From positions 1-10,297 of the forward strand of contig JALVSV010000405.1 of assembly GCA_027024125.1 (NCBI GenBank): a stretch of 10,297 nt of DNA. The letters are read 5' to 3'. Both the position numbers and the translations under genes were made by a program. Positions 1 through 6,047 of the stretch are shown here, in pieces. Each line of letters begins with the position of its first letter. The stretch's first letter is position 1. The notes beneath the pieces are model-generated. The model was not told where the DNA came from. It saw nothing but the letters and a program-made list of their open reading frames with translations, and did no database searches. Source of the DNA: Methylothermaceae bacterium (lineage in GTDB: Bacteria; Pseudomonadota; Gammaproteobacteria; Methylococcales; Methylothermaceae).

Positions 1-1094
1 ACCTCGCCGCCGTACACGAACTCGGCCAGGATCGTCTTGCCGAAACCTGTGACCAAGGGGCAGGAACCGTAACCATCATAGCGTGCGGTCAAGGGTTCGC
101 CACGCATCGCCTTGGCAAGATTGCGTGTCACAACTGGTGCCTGGGAACGGACCGCCGCTGCCGTCTTGGAATTGGGCGTGCCAGCACAATCCCCCAAAGC
201 AAAAACATTGGGGTAACGATGGTGCTGCAAGGTGTGCTGATCCACATCCACCCAACCAGATTCATTGGCCAGAGCGCTGTCCAGGATGAAATCGGGTGCC
301 GATTGCGGTGGGGTGACATGGATCATATCGTATCTTTCCACCACCGTCTCACCCGTGTCCAGGTTTTCGAACACCGCTTCGTGTTTCTCGGGACGGATTG
401 CCACCAGATTGTGACGGAAATTCACCTCGATGTTGCGCGGCTTGATGACCTGATTCATCAGGGCCTCGGCATATTTCCTGACTCCGAAGATCCCAGGCGT
501 GGTTGTCATGAATTTCACCTGACATTGATCGCGTATGCCTTTGCGACGGAAGTAGTCCTCCGCCAGATAGGCGATCTTCTGTGGCGCACCAGGACATTTG
601 ATCGGCATTGGGGGCATGGTGAACAGCGCCATACCGCCCTGGAAATTTCTGATCATCTCCCAGGTGTGGTTCACGGTCTCATAGCTGTAGTTGCTGCAGA
701 TGCCGTATTGGCCCACCAGCTCCCTGCTCATCCCATCGATCTTCTCCCAGTCGAGCTTCAGACCTGCCGCCACGATCAACCAGTCATACCCGATCCTTTC
801 ACCGTTGGCCGTCTCCACCACCTGATTATCGGGATCGACAGCAACGACCCTGTCACGGAACCATGTGGCCTCCCGCGGCAGCAATTCAGACATACGTTTG
901 CGGGTACTCTCTTTGTCGACGATTCCAGCCCCTACCAGAGTCCACATCGGCTGGTAGTAATGCATGTCCGACGGCTCGATCACCGCCACATCCCGGTATT
1001 GGAGCTGGTCTATCAGGCGATGAGCCATACCGGCACCCGCAGCACCACCTCCAATGATCAATACCGAATGATGTTTGTCGGTCGTCGTAGTCAT
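1..1094 (-). CDS. sqr: Sulfide:quinone oxidoreductase, type II (SQOR-like), 3' end cut by window
   Basis: FAD-dependent flavoprotein expected to oxidise sulfide to protein-bound polysulfide or sulfane sulfur and pass electrons to the membrane quinone pool. The 364 visible residues start at ATG 1094, with TCCTCC on the plus strand (GGAGGA, 1101-1106) as ribosome site. Seen: an N-terminal dinucleotide fold VLIIGGGAAGAG (residues 11-22), the segment IKCPGAPQKIAYL (165-177), a second flavin-binding stretch RYPNVFALGDC (293-303), and YDGYGSCPLVTG (339-350). Cys167 and Cys345 are 178 residues apart, the same spacing as the redox cysteine pair I recall for human SQOR (Cys201/Cys379). The flanking motifs also read like the mitochondrial type II enzymes rather than type I. 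About 70 C-terminal residues with the membrane-anchoring helices are probably outside the window. The gene follows a TSUP permease gene by 26 bases, probably in one operon. The wider FAD/NAD(P) oxidoreductase family is the alternative. Confidence 0.9.
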   Translation of the reverse strand, partial: MTTTTDKHHSVLIIGGGAAGAGMAHRLIDQLQYRDVAVIEPSDMHYYQPMWTLVGAGIVDKESTRKRMSELLPREATWFRDRVVAVDPDNQVVETANGERIGYDWLIVAAGLKLDWEKIDGMSRELVGQYGICSNYSYETVNHTWEMIRNFQGGMALFTMPPMPIKCPGAPQKIAYLAEDYFRRKGIRDQCQVKFMTTTPGIFGVRKYAEALMNQVIKPRNIEVNFRHNLVAIRPEKHEAVFENLDTGETVVERYDMIHVTPPQSAPDFILDSALANESGWVDVDQHTLQHHRYPNVFALGDCAGTPNSKTAAAVRSQAPVVTRNLAKAMRGEPLTARYDGYGSCPLVTGFGKTILAEFVYGGE

Positions 1095-1120
1095 ATCAAA
1101 TCCTCCAGAAGATCAGGGAA

Positions 1121-1930
1121 CTAAGAAAATAGTTGTTTTATGTGTTGAGCCAGATCCAACAGTGAAGGCAGAATATCTGCCCGTTGACGGAAAAGGATAT
1201 AGAACGCCATGGCAATCACGAACCAGGCAAAACCCTTGCGCAGATGACGGGGATGGAGCCGATGGGCCAACCAACTCCCTAAAAAAGAACCGGCAACTGC
1301 CGAACCTGTCACCACCCCTGCCAAGGCATAGTCCACCGAAACGTGACTGATATATCCCAGGAAACCCGCGGCCGATTTCATGGCGATGACCAGCAGTGAG
1401 GTTCCGATGGCCAAATGCATAGGCAGCCCTCCCAGCAGCGTCAGCGCCGGCACCACCAGGAAACCGCCCCCGGCACCCACCAAACCGGTCACAGCACCGA
1501 CCACCAGCCCGTGGACGATCACTTCGCCAAAAGGAATGCAGTCCAGACAATCACCGGGATTGCGCGGCTGCTCTACTTTTTGCCCATTACGCAGCATCGC
1601 CCAGGCAGTGGCGAACATGATCAGGGCGAAGAACACCAGCAGCAACCCCGAAGGGATGTAGCGGGCCACCCAGCCGCCCAGAAAAGCCCCAGCCATGCCG
1701 GCGGCGCCAAACAAGGACCCTACACGCCAGCTCACCGAGCCCTTTCTGGCATGTTGAATCATCGCCACCGCACTGGTCACCCCGACCACCAACAGCGATG
1801 TGGCGATCGCCTCCTTGGGGCCAACTCCCAAGGCATAGACCAGAATGGGTACGGTCAGTATGGATCCCCCACCCCCCAGCAAACCCAGAGTGATACCGAT
1901 CAACAGCGACAGCAGTACGGCTAGGATCAT
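1121..1930 (-). CDS. TSUP (TauE/SafE) family sulfur-anion permease
   Basis: Inner-membrane permease of the 4-toluene sulfonate uptake family; relatives move sulfite, thiosulfate, sulfoacetate or similar anions. The protein is 269 residues, normal for the family, and almost wholly hydrophobic (roughly 7-8 membrane segments). It shows the internal repeat typical of TSUP proteins: LGLLGGGGSILTVPIL near residues 15-30 and TGLVGAGGGFLVVPAL near 148-163. A central loop carries CLDC (128-131). I chose ATG 1930 because GGGGAAGG sits 9 bases upstream. The in-frame TTG at 1939 directly abuts that site and could not use it. It lies 26 bases before the SQR gene, so a role in exporting sulfite or moving another sulfur anion made during sulfide oxidation fits, but the substrate is inference. 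Confidence 0.87.
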   Translation of the reverse strand: MILAVLLSLLIGITLGLLGGGGSILTVPILVYALGVGPKEAIATSLLVVGVTSAVAMIQHARKGSVSWRVGSLFGAAGMAGAFLGGWVARYIPSGLLLVFFALIMFATAWAMLRNGQKVEQPRNPGDCLDCIPFGEVIVHGLVVGAVTGLVGAGGGFLVVPALTLLGGLPMHLAIGTSLLVIAMKSAAGFLGYISHVSVDYALAGVVTGSAVAGSFLGSWLAHRLHPRHLRKGFAWFVIAMAFYILFRQRADILPSLLDLAQHIKQLFS

Positions 1931-1939
1931 GTTCGGCAA

Positions 1940-1947
1940 CCTTCCCC
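1940..1947 (-). promoter_or_regulatory. Ribosome binding site fixing the TSUP start
   Basis: Minus-strand GGGGAAGG ends 9 bases before ATG 1930. The longer in-frame TTG start at 1939 would leave no spacer, so this site decides for ATG 1930. Confidence 0.6.
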
Positions 1948-2001
1948 AAATCTAGTTTGTTTGTTTCCTCCACTCCGGCTTGCCCGAAATGGTTGGTTCT
2001 T

Positions 2002-2030
2002 ATTGTAGGGGTATGCGAGTATTATTACAA
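2002..2030 (-). promoter_or_regulatory. Candidate sigma-70 promoter for the TSUP-SQR operon
   Basis: On the minus strand TTGTAA (2030-2025) and TACAAT (2007-2002) are separated by exactly 17 bases, matching 4/6 and 5/6 of the sigma-70 boxes. A strongly AT-rich stretch lies just upstream (about 2031-2075) and could act as an UP element. Transcription would start near 1995, giving a leader of about 65 bases before ATG 1930. It lies downstream of the carbonic anhydrase terminator, so the two sulfur genes can form their own unit. Identified by eye only. Confidence 0.5.
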
Positions 2031-2085
2031 AAACATATATTTATATATTGAATGTTTATTATGCAATTTGTTTATAAGCCCCCCC

Positions 2086-2115
2086 AAAAAAAAGCCGGAC
2101 CCGATCGGGTCCGGC
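2086..2115 (-). terminator. Intrinsic terminator after the carbonic anhydrase gene
   Basis: Positions 2094-2115 form a perfect palindrome of two 11-base arms (GCCGGACCCGA and its complement). On the minus strand it is followed by eight T (plus-strand A at 2086-2093), the classical rho-independent form. It begins 36 bases after the carbonic anhydrase stop. A plus-strand reading has no T-run after the stem, so it works in one direction. A run of seven C (2079-2085) abuts the A-run. Confidence 0.92.
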
Positions 2116-2151
2116 CTTAGCGCCGTATCAAGGCCTTGCTTTATTTGGATC

Positions 2152-2733
2152 TCAACCGGCCCGCCCGGCCTCGGTCGCTTCCGGCACCTCGATCAAACGG
2201 CCAGTTTTGACATCGTAGATATAGCCGTACACTGGAATCTCCTGCGGGACCAGAGGATGGGACTTGATCCGGACCACATCGTCAACCACGCTCTGTGCCT
2301 GGTCCTTGATAGTCAGCCAGCGGATATATTTACCCACCGGGGAACCCGGACCCTCACCAACATCCTGCCAACCGCTTTCCGTGATTTGTGCCGTCTTGAG
2401 ACTGTGGGACAACAGATCACTCATGATGTCGTCGGTGAAGGTTTCCATGCCGCAATCGGTATGATGAATCACGAACCATTCCCGGGTACCCAGGAGCTTG
2501 TAGGAAATCACCAGCGAACGGATGGCATCATCGCTGGCCCGACCTCCGGCATTGCGAATCACGTGGGCATCACCTTCGGCCAGCCCTGCGTACTTGGCGG
2601 GATCCAGCCTGGCATCCATGCAGGTGAGGACGGCAAAGTGCCGCCCAGGTGGCATCGGCAAGTTTGCCTTGTCGCCAAAAGTGGCGGCATATTGCTCATT
2701 GGCCCTCAAGACTTCTTCTACGATTTTACTCAT
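2152..2733 (-). CDS. Beta-class carbonic anhydrase
   Basis: Zinc enzyme interconverting CO2 and bicarbonate, probably cytoplasmic. The 193-residue protein shows the full beta-class active site: TCMDARLDP (residues 37-45) with zinc ligand Cys38 and the Asp40/Arg42 dyad, HVIRNAGG (57-64), and HHTDCGM (90-96) with ligands His91 and Cys94. The layout resembles the short mycobacterial Rv1284-type enzymes. The same subgroup includes carbonyl sulfide hydrolase of Thiobacillus thioparus, so COS or CS2 hydrolysis is a real alternative next to sulfide-oxidation genes. Start ATG 2733 has AGAGGA 7 bases upstream. The gene lies 50 bases after the cupin gene, probably in one transcript, and is closed by a strong terminator. 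Carbonic anhydrase fold is near certain; the physiological substrate is less so. Confidence 0.93.
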   Translation of the reverse strand: MSKIVEEVLRANEQYAATFGDKANLPMPPGRHFAVLTCMDARLDPAKYAGLAEGDAHVIRNAGGRASDDAIRSLVISYKLLGTREWFVIHHTDCGMETFTDDIMSDLLSHSLKTAQITESGWQDVGEGPGSPVGKYIRWLTIKDQAQSVVDDVVRIKSHPLVPQEIPVYGYIYDVKTGRLIEVPEATEAGRAG

Positions 2734-2768
2734 CGTTTTCTCCTCTGGTTTTCATAGATTGACACACG

Positions 2769-2794
2769 AAAAAAGACCGTTCTTCACCGCGGCC
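2769..2794 (-). terminator. Possible weak terminator or attenuator between cupin and carbonic anhydrase
   Basis: On the minus strand GGCCG (2794-2790) can pair with CGGTC (2779-2775), four Watson-Crick pairs and one G-U, around a 10-base loop. Six T follow (2774-2769). The stem overlaps the cupin stop codon, so ribosomes finishing the cupin would disturb it. It may partly uncouple expression of the two genes. The stem is short and the call is tentative. Confidence 0.3.
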
Positions 2795-3194
2795 TTATCA
2801 CGATCTTGCCCCTGGATCTTTCAGGGGTCTTGTGGGGAGCCATTTCAAAGATCAACAAAATGGTGGTTCCCTCAGCGACATTTTCAGCCACCATGGGATC
2901 ACCTGTTTCCCAAAAGACTTCTCCAGGACCATAAACCCTGGTGCCGGTCTGATCGATGATTCTGATTCGACCTTGGAGCACATAGCGTGGGCCTGGACCT
3001 TTGTGAATATGCTCTGGGGTACGGAACCCCTTGGGAAACTCGACCCGGATGACCTTGGTCATCACCCGGTTGCTCTGCAGAGTGACAGGCCTGGACATCA
3101 GAACCTGCCTTTCCGGCATGGACTGCCCTGCCAGCGACATACCCGGAATCAAACCCGCCAAACTCAAAATGGCAACTATCTTTAGCAGAGACAT
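2784..3194 (-). CDS. Secreted small cupin-domain protein
   Basis: A 136-residue protein with a Sec signal peptide: basic start MSLLK, hydrophobic core to about residue 20, and a likely cut after MSLA (near residue 22). It should therefore act in the periplasm. One cupin fold follows: TPEHIHKGPGPRYVLQG (59-75) resembles cupin motif 1 with His62 and His64, and YGPGEVFWETGDPMVAENV (88-106) resembles motif 2. The usual acidic ligand of motif 1 is not evident, and the usual His of motif 2 is replaced in GDPMVAEN. Metal binding may thus be altered or lost. I chose ATG 3194 over the in-frame TTG at 3209 because GGAG lies 9 bases before the ATG and this start gives a clean signal peptide. It precedes the carbonic anhydrase gene. 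The ligand or reaction is unknown. Confidence 0.75.
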   Translation of the reverse strand: MSLLKIVAILSLAGLIPGMSLAGQSMPERQVLMSRPVTLQSNRVMTKVIRVEFPKGFRTPEHIHKGPGPRYVLQGRIRIIDQTGTRVYGPGEVFWETGDPMVAENVAEGTTILLIFEMAPHKTPERSRGKIVIRPR

Positions 3195-3203
3195 GAGTGT
3201 TTT

Positions 3204-3207
3204 CTCC
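3204..3207 (-). promoter_or_regulatory. Ribosome binding site fixing the cupin start
   Basis: Minus-strand GGAG lies 9 bases before ATG 3194 and inside any product begun at the in-frame TTG 3209. It supports the shorter protein, which starts directly with its signal peptide. Confidence 0.55.
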
Positions 3208-3230
3208 AACCGTTATTCAATGTCGTGGGC

Positions 3231-3259
3231 ATTATCAGCTAAAATAAAATTCTTGTATA
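3231..3259 (-). promoter_or_regulatory. Candidate sigma-70 promoter for cupin-carbonic anhydrase
   Basis: Minus-strand TATACA (3259-3254) and GATAAT (3236-3231) are 17 bases apart and match 4/6 and 5/6 of the sigma-70 boxes. The expected start near 3225 gives a leader of about 30 bases before ATG 3194. It sits in the 118-base gap after the DUF2182 gene, which otherwise holds no visible terminator or gene. Confidence 0.45.
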
Positions 3260-3312
3260 GGCCAGTATCCGAACATCATCTCACCCTATAAATCATCCCT
3301 CTAGCCGGCAAC

Positions 3313-3921
3313 TTATCCGTTATCTAGCAACTGTCCGGCGAGCAGCACCCCTGCCCACAGGAACAAAAGGGATCCATTGATCCTTGTCAGGAGTGTCGGA
3401 TTGATGGGAAGAAGCTTTTCCATGGTAATCATCACCATGAGCACCAACATACCGGTCAGGGTCATCATCCCGATCCCGAACATCAAAAGCATCAGGGCCC
3501 AACAACAGCCCAGACAAAAGAAACCAAAACGTGCCCCCATCCAACCGGCACCCAAATAACCTGGTCGCCAATCTGTCATCAGGAAACCAAAGGGTGAACG
3601 ACAAACCCTCAGGCACTTGCGTTTCCAAGGACTGAACTGATACCACCCCGCCAACAGAAACAATAAAACGGTCAACCAGTTTGCCGACACCGGCATCGGC
3701 AGCAGCCCGAGTCGCCATTGGATCCATGCCATCAGCAGACTGAACAGCAGCCAAACCGCCCCATAGGTTGAAGCAAACAACAGCGTGATGCCCATCAATT
3801 GGGGCTGGTGGCGTCGTGAAACCCGGTGAAACACCGACAGAGTGGGCAGGGCAGATGGCAACATCATCGCACCCATCATGGTCACCCACACCAGACACCG
3901 GGCCAAGAATTCGTATTCCAT
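3313..3921 (-). CDS. DUF2182 integral membrane protein
   Basis: Polytopic inner-membrane protein of the DUF2182 family, whose function is not established and which has been described as possibly metal-binding. The 202 residues hold about five hydrophobic segments. Family-like motifs seen are MMGAMMLPSALP (15-26), AGWYQFSPWKRKCLRVC (91-107) with Cys103 and Cys107, GARFGFFCLGCCWALM (129-144) with Cys136, Cys139 and Cys140, and MFGIGMM (147-153). The Cys- and Met-rich faces would suit copper or another soft metal, which is inference. At about 200 residues it seems shorter than many relatives, perhaps lacking an N-terminal segment. ATG 3921 lies 2 bases after the DUF1326 stop and has no clear Shine-Dalgarno site, so translation is probably coupled. 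DUF1326 and DUF2182 genes are often neighbours in proteobacteria, which supports a joint role. Confidence 0.85.
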   Translation of the reverse strand: MEYEFLARCLVWVTMMGAMMLPSALPTLSVFHRVSRRHQPQLMGITLLFASTYGAVWLLFSLLMAWIQWRLGLLPMPVSANWLTVLLFLLAGWYQFSPWKRKCLRVCRSPFGFLMTDWRPGYLGAGWMGARFGFFCLGCCWALMLLMFGIGMMTLTGMLVLMVMITMEKLLPINPTLLTRINGSLLFLWAGVLLAGQLLDNG

Positions 3922-3923
3922 GG

Positions 3924-4532
3924 TTATGGATGGTACACAAAGGGCGAATAGAAACTATTCCTGTCAGAAAACTCCCATTGAAAATACTGATCGCGGTAGA
4001 TCAGACGCTGGGAACGGGCCACTGCCGAAGGATGACTGGGAACCACGCATAAAGGCGGGTTGTCGATCGTGGATACACCCCCACGAATCCCTTCAATCCC
4101 TTCTACTTCCGCAGTCGCCACCTTCTCGATGCTGAGACGGCGGGTCCGCTCTCCCAGTTGATAGTCGATCCTCGCCAAATGCACGCCCAATACCTTACTG
4201 ACGAATCCCATAAGCAATGCCGGGTGACCTCCAGCCTGGCCGCTGAATATCTGTTCCAAGGCGATCCACTGGTCCGGATTGACCCTCTGATCCAGATACA
4301 GAACCGCCAGCCAATTTCCATCAATCATGTTGCCTGGAGCATAACAGGCCAAAGCAACGTTGAGCCCAGACAATGAAATACCTTCCTTGTATCCCTGAGT
4401 GATATGCCATCCCACCAGGAGCTTGCATTCCCCTTCGCTGGGAGGTTTGAGCCAGATACAGGGACAGACGGTACTGCAATTACAAGTCTCGAAATACTCA
4501 CCTGCCAGATGCCAGTCAGTTTGGCCGTTCAT
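3924..4532 (-). CDS. DUF1326 Cys-rich protein
   Basis: Soluble protein of 202 residues in the DUF1326 family, of unknown function. Its N-terminal region carries the family hallmark FETCNCSTVCPC (14-25), a CxCxxxCxC cluster at Cys17, 19, 23 and 25, with further Cys36 and Cys63. Such a cluster could bind a metal or sulfur species; that is inference. GHPALLMGFVSKVLG (102-116) is another family-like stretch. There is no signal peptide or membrane segment. ATG 4532 is preceded by AAGGAG with a 10-base spacer. That site lies inside the last codons of the SDR gene, and only one base separates the SDR stop from this start. The gene is directly followed by its usual partner, DUF2182, 2 bases downstream. 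It is the third gene of the operon behind the sigma-54 promoter. Confidence 0.88.
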   Translation of the reverse strand: MNGQTDWHLAGEYFETCNCSTVCPCIWLKPPSEGECKLLVGWHITQGYKEGISLSGLNVALACYAPGNMIDGNWLAVLYLDQRVNPDQWIALEQIFSGQAGGHPALLMGFVSKVLGVHLARIDYQLGERTRRLSIEKVATAEVEGIEGIRGGVSTIDNPPLCVVPSHPSAVARSQRLIYRDQYFQWEFSDRNSFYSPFVYHP

Positions 4533-4533
4533 T

Positions 4534-5274
4534 TCAAAAGCTCTCCTTATAGGGTCTTAGATCCAGCTCATGGGTCCATGCGTCTGTAGGTTGGCAATGA
4601 AGCTGCCAATAGATTTCCGCGATGCTCTCCGGCTTGAGCAGCCCCGCTTCCCCTTTGGCGGCCACCAGCTCCGGGAACTGCCGCCGCGCCCGTTCCCCTT
4701 CGATGACCCCGTCTATCAACACATGCACCACATGAACACCCTGAGGCCCAAACTCACGCGCCATCCCCTGGGCCAATGCCCGCAAGGCAAATTTGGCACA
4801 AGCGAAGGCGACAAAAGGGGGACGTGCCCGGAGAGATGCGCTGGCCCCGGTGAAAATGATGGTTCCATTTCCCTGCTGTTGCATCCTCGATGCCGCTTCC
4901 CGACCGACCAGGAAGGCAGCAAGACAGTTCGCCTGCCAAAGGGATGTGAACCTATCCTTGTCCGTTTCCAGCAAAGGACTGCTGAGGTTCCTATCCACCG
5001 TGCATGTCACCAGTTCCAGCTCGAAACCCGAATCATCCACGGTTTCGAACAAGGCCTTAACCTGATCTTCACAGGTTGCATCGGAGATCACGGGAAAAGC
5101 CTTGCCCCCCAGGGCTTCGATTTCCTCCACCACCTTATGCAGCCGTTCCATGGTTCTTCCGGCGACGAACACCGCTCTCTTTTCAGCTGCGAAACGGCGG
5201 GCCAGTGCGGCCCCAAGCCCATGCCTGGGACCGACTCCAACCACGACTGCAGCACGATTGGCTACAGCAGCCAT
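4534..5274 (-). CDS. Atypical short-chain dehydrogenase/reductase (SDR)
   Basis: Classical-size SDR of 246 residues with a Rossmann fold, probably binding NAD(P). The cofactor loop GPRHGLG (15-21) fits GxxxGxG, and RTMERL (40-45) follows strand 2. The active-site serines lie in GASAS (143-147). The YxxxK motif reads FACAK (157-161): Lys161 is kept but the catalytic Tyr is Phe. The usual NNAG motif reads TCTVD instead. A subgroup of SDRs that looks similar in this region also carries Phe, so this is probably not a random mutation; ordinary Tyr-dependent carbonyl reduction is unlikely without another proton donor. ATG 5274 starts 2 bases after the DUF938 stop. An in-frame TTG at 5280 overlaps that stop by 4 bases and is the alternative. 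Neither has a clear ribosome site, so translation is probably coupled to the upstream gene. Confidence 0.82.
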   Translation of the reverse strand: MAAVANRAAVVVGVGPRHGLGAALARRFAAEKRAVFVAGRTMERLHKVVEEIEALGGKAFPVISDATCEDQVKALFETVDDSGFELELVTCTVDRNLSSPLLETDKDRFTSLWQANCLAAFLVGREAASRMQQQGNGTIIFTGASASLRARPPFVAFACAKFALRALAQGMAREFGPQGVHVVHVLIDGVIEGERARRQFPELVAAKGEAGLLKPESIAEIYWQLHCQPTDAWTHELDLRPYKESF

Positions 5275-5276
5275 CG

Positions 5277-5921
5277 TCAACGACGGAAAATCAAAGAGAA
5301 ATTGTTGGCTGGCATATCAATCTGTTCAGCCAGGGTCATTCCTTGAATTTCCGCAGCTTTGCGCAGATCGGCAATATCCTTCAACCCCCATTCCTCCACC
5401 CCGGCAGAACGCAGGATGTTGTGGAATTCCTCATTGGAGGCCGTGGTGAAACCACCATCGACCATGAATGGCCCATACACCATCAAAAAACCATCTTCAT
5501 GCAGCAGGCGAGAGGCACAGGCCATCATTCCTTCTGCAATGCTGACCGGTGCCACCTGGAAGATATTGATGCAGAACATCGCATGATAGCCACCCTCCTC
5601 CGGCCAGGTCGAAGGTTCGGTCAGATCGATCACTCTAGGATCGTTGATATTCCGATTGCCCTTCTCCTCACGTAGTTTTTTGATGTGCTCGAAGGTCTCT
5701 TCGGTCCTGTCGGTTGGCTGAAAGGTAAGATGGGGGAAATGGGGGGCAAAATAGTTGATGTGCATCCCACTTCCACTTGCCAGTTCCAGAACTTCTCCAG
5801 CATCTGTCGGCAACTTTTTCTTCAACAGTTCCAGAATAGGGTCGCGGTTACGGTGACCTGCCCAGGCAACATATTCACTCAAGGGATGGGGATCAAGCGG
5901 GGGACGATCTTCGTAAGACAT
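5277..5921 (-). CDS. DUF938 class I SAM-dependent methyltransferase (METTL26-like)
   Basis: Predicted cytoplasmic SAM-dependent methyltransferase of 214 residues, the usual length for the DUF938/UPF0585 family; its methyl acceptor is unknown. Seen in order: an N-terminal segment EYVAWAGHRNRDPILELL (16-33), SAM motif I VLELASGSGMHINYFA (44-59), FQPTDRTEE (67-75) with a likely acidic SAM-ribose ligand at Asp71, MFCINIFQVAP (115-125), LMVYGPF (146-152), and the diagnostic C-terminus MPANNFSLIFRR (203-214). ATG 5921 has a strong AAGGAGG (5933-5927) 5 bases upstream. It is the first gene behind the sigma-54 promoter at 5970-5986 and leads a tight operon with the SDR, DUF1326 and DUF2182 genes. The context suggests a small-molecule substrate handled together with the SDR; that is inference. 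Confidence 0.88.
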   Translation of the reverse strand: MSYEDRPPLDPHPLSEYVAWAGHRNRDPILELLKKKLPTDAGEVLELASGSGMHINYFAPHFPHLTFQPTDRTEETFEHIKKLREEKGNRNINDPRVIDLTEPSTWPEEGGYHAMFCINIFQVAPVSIAEGMMACASRLLHEDGFLMVYGPFMVDGGFTTASNEEFHNILRSAGVEEWGLKDIADLRKAAEIQGMTLAEQIDMPANNFSLIFRR

Positions 5922-5969
5922 TCATGCCTCCTTCTAATCTAATAATTATAAAGGTTCACAACAGTTATA

Positions 5970-5986
5970 TACAAATACCGTGCCAG
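5970..5986 (-). promoter_or_regulatory. Sigma-54 (-24/-12) promoter of the DUF938 operon
   Basis: The minus strand reads CTGGCACGGTATTTGTA (5986-5970). It fits the sigma-54 consensus YTGGCACGRNNNTTGCW at every fixed position except T for C in the last box. The -24 GG (5984-5983) and the -12 G (5972) have the required 10-base gap between elements. The predicted start is near 5960, giving a leader of about 39 bases to ATG 5921. It faces away from a divergent sigma-54 activator gene, which strengthens the call. A second, sigma-70-like TATAAT lies at 5950-5945. Confidence 0.85.
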
Positions 5987-6047
5987 ATATAATTTGGCGG
6001 AGACAAGAGAAATCCCGAGCATTGACTTGCGTTATTTGTTAAATTAA

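Noticed and set aside
219..1124. Plus-strand open frame of 301 codons
   Set aside because: It is antisense to the SQR gene, whose minus-strand translation has intact family motifs and a good ribosome site. The plus-strand product has no recognisable domain.
1957..2757. Plus-strand open frame of 266 codons
   Set aside because: It runs through the AT-rich promoter region, the terminator and the complement of the carbonic anhydrase gene. It has no family features.
3320..3940. Minus-strand open frame of 206 codons shifted against DUF2182
   Set aside because: The overlapping frame 3313-3921 has membrane segments and DUF2182 motifs; this one has neither.
4570..5346. Plus-strand open frame of 258 codons
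   Set aside because: It is antisense to the SDR gene, with Pro/Arg/Cys-rich composition typical of a shadow frame.
5987..6047. IHF site between the dyads and the sigma-54 promoter
   Set aside because: The region is AT-rich, but I could not match WATCAANNNNTTR well on either strand, so bending by IHF is not supported from the sequence.
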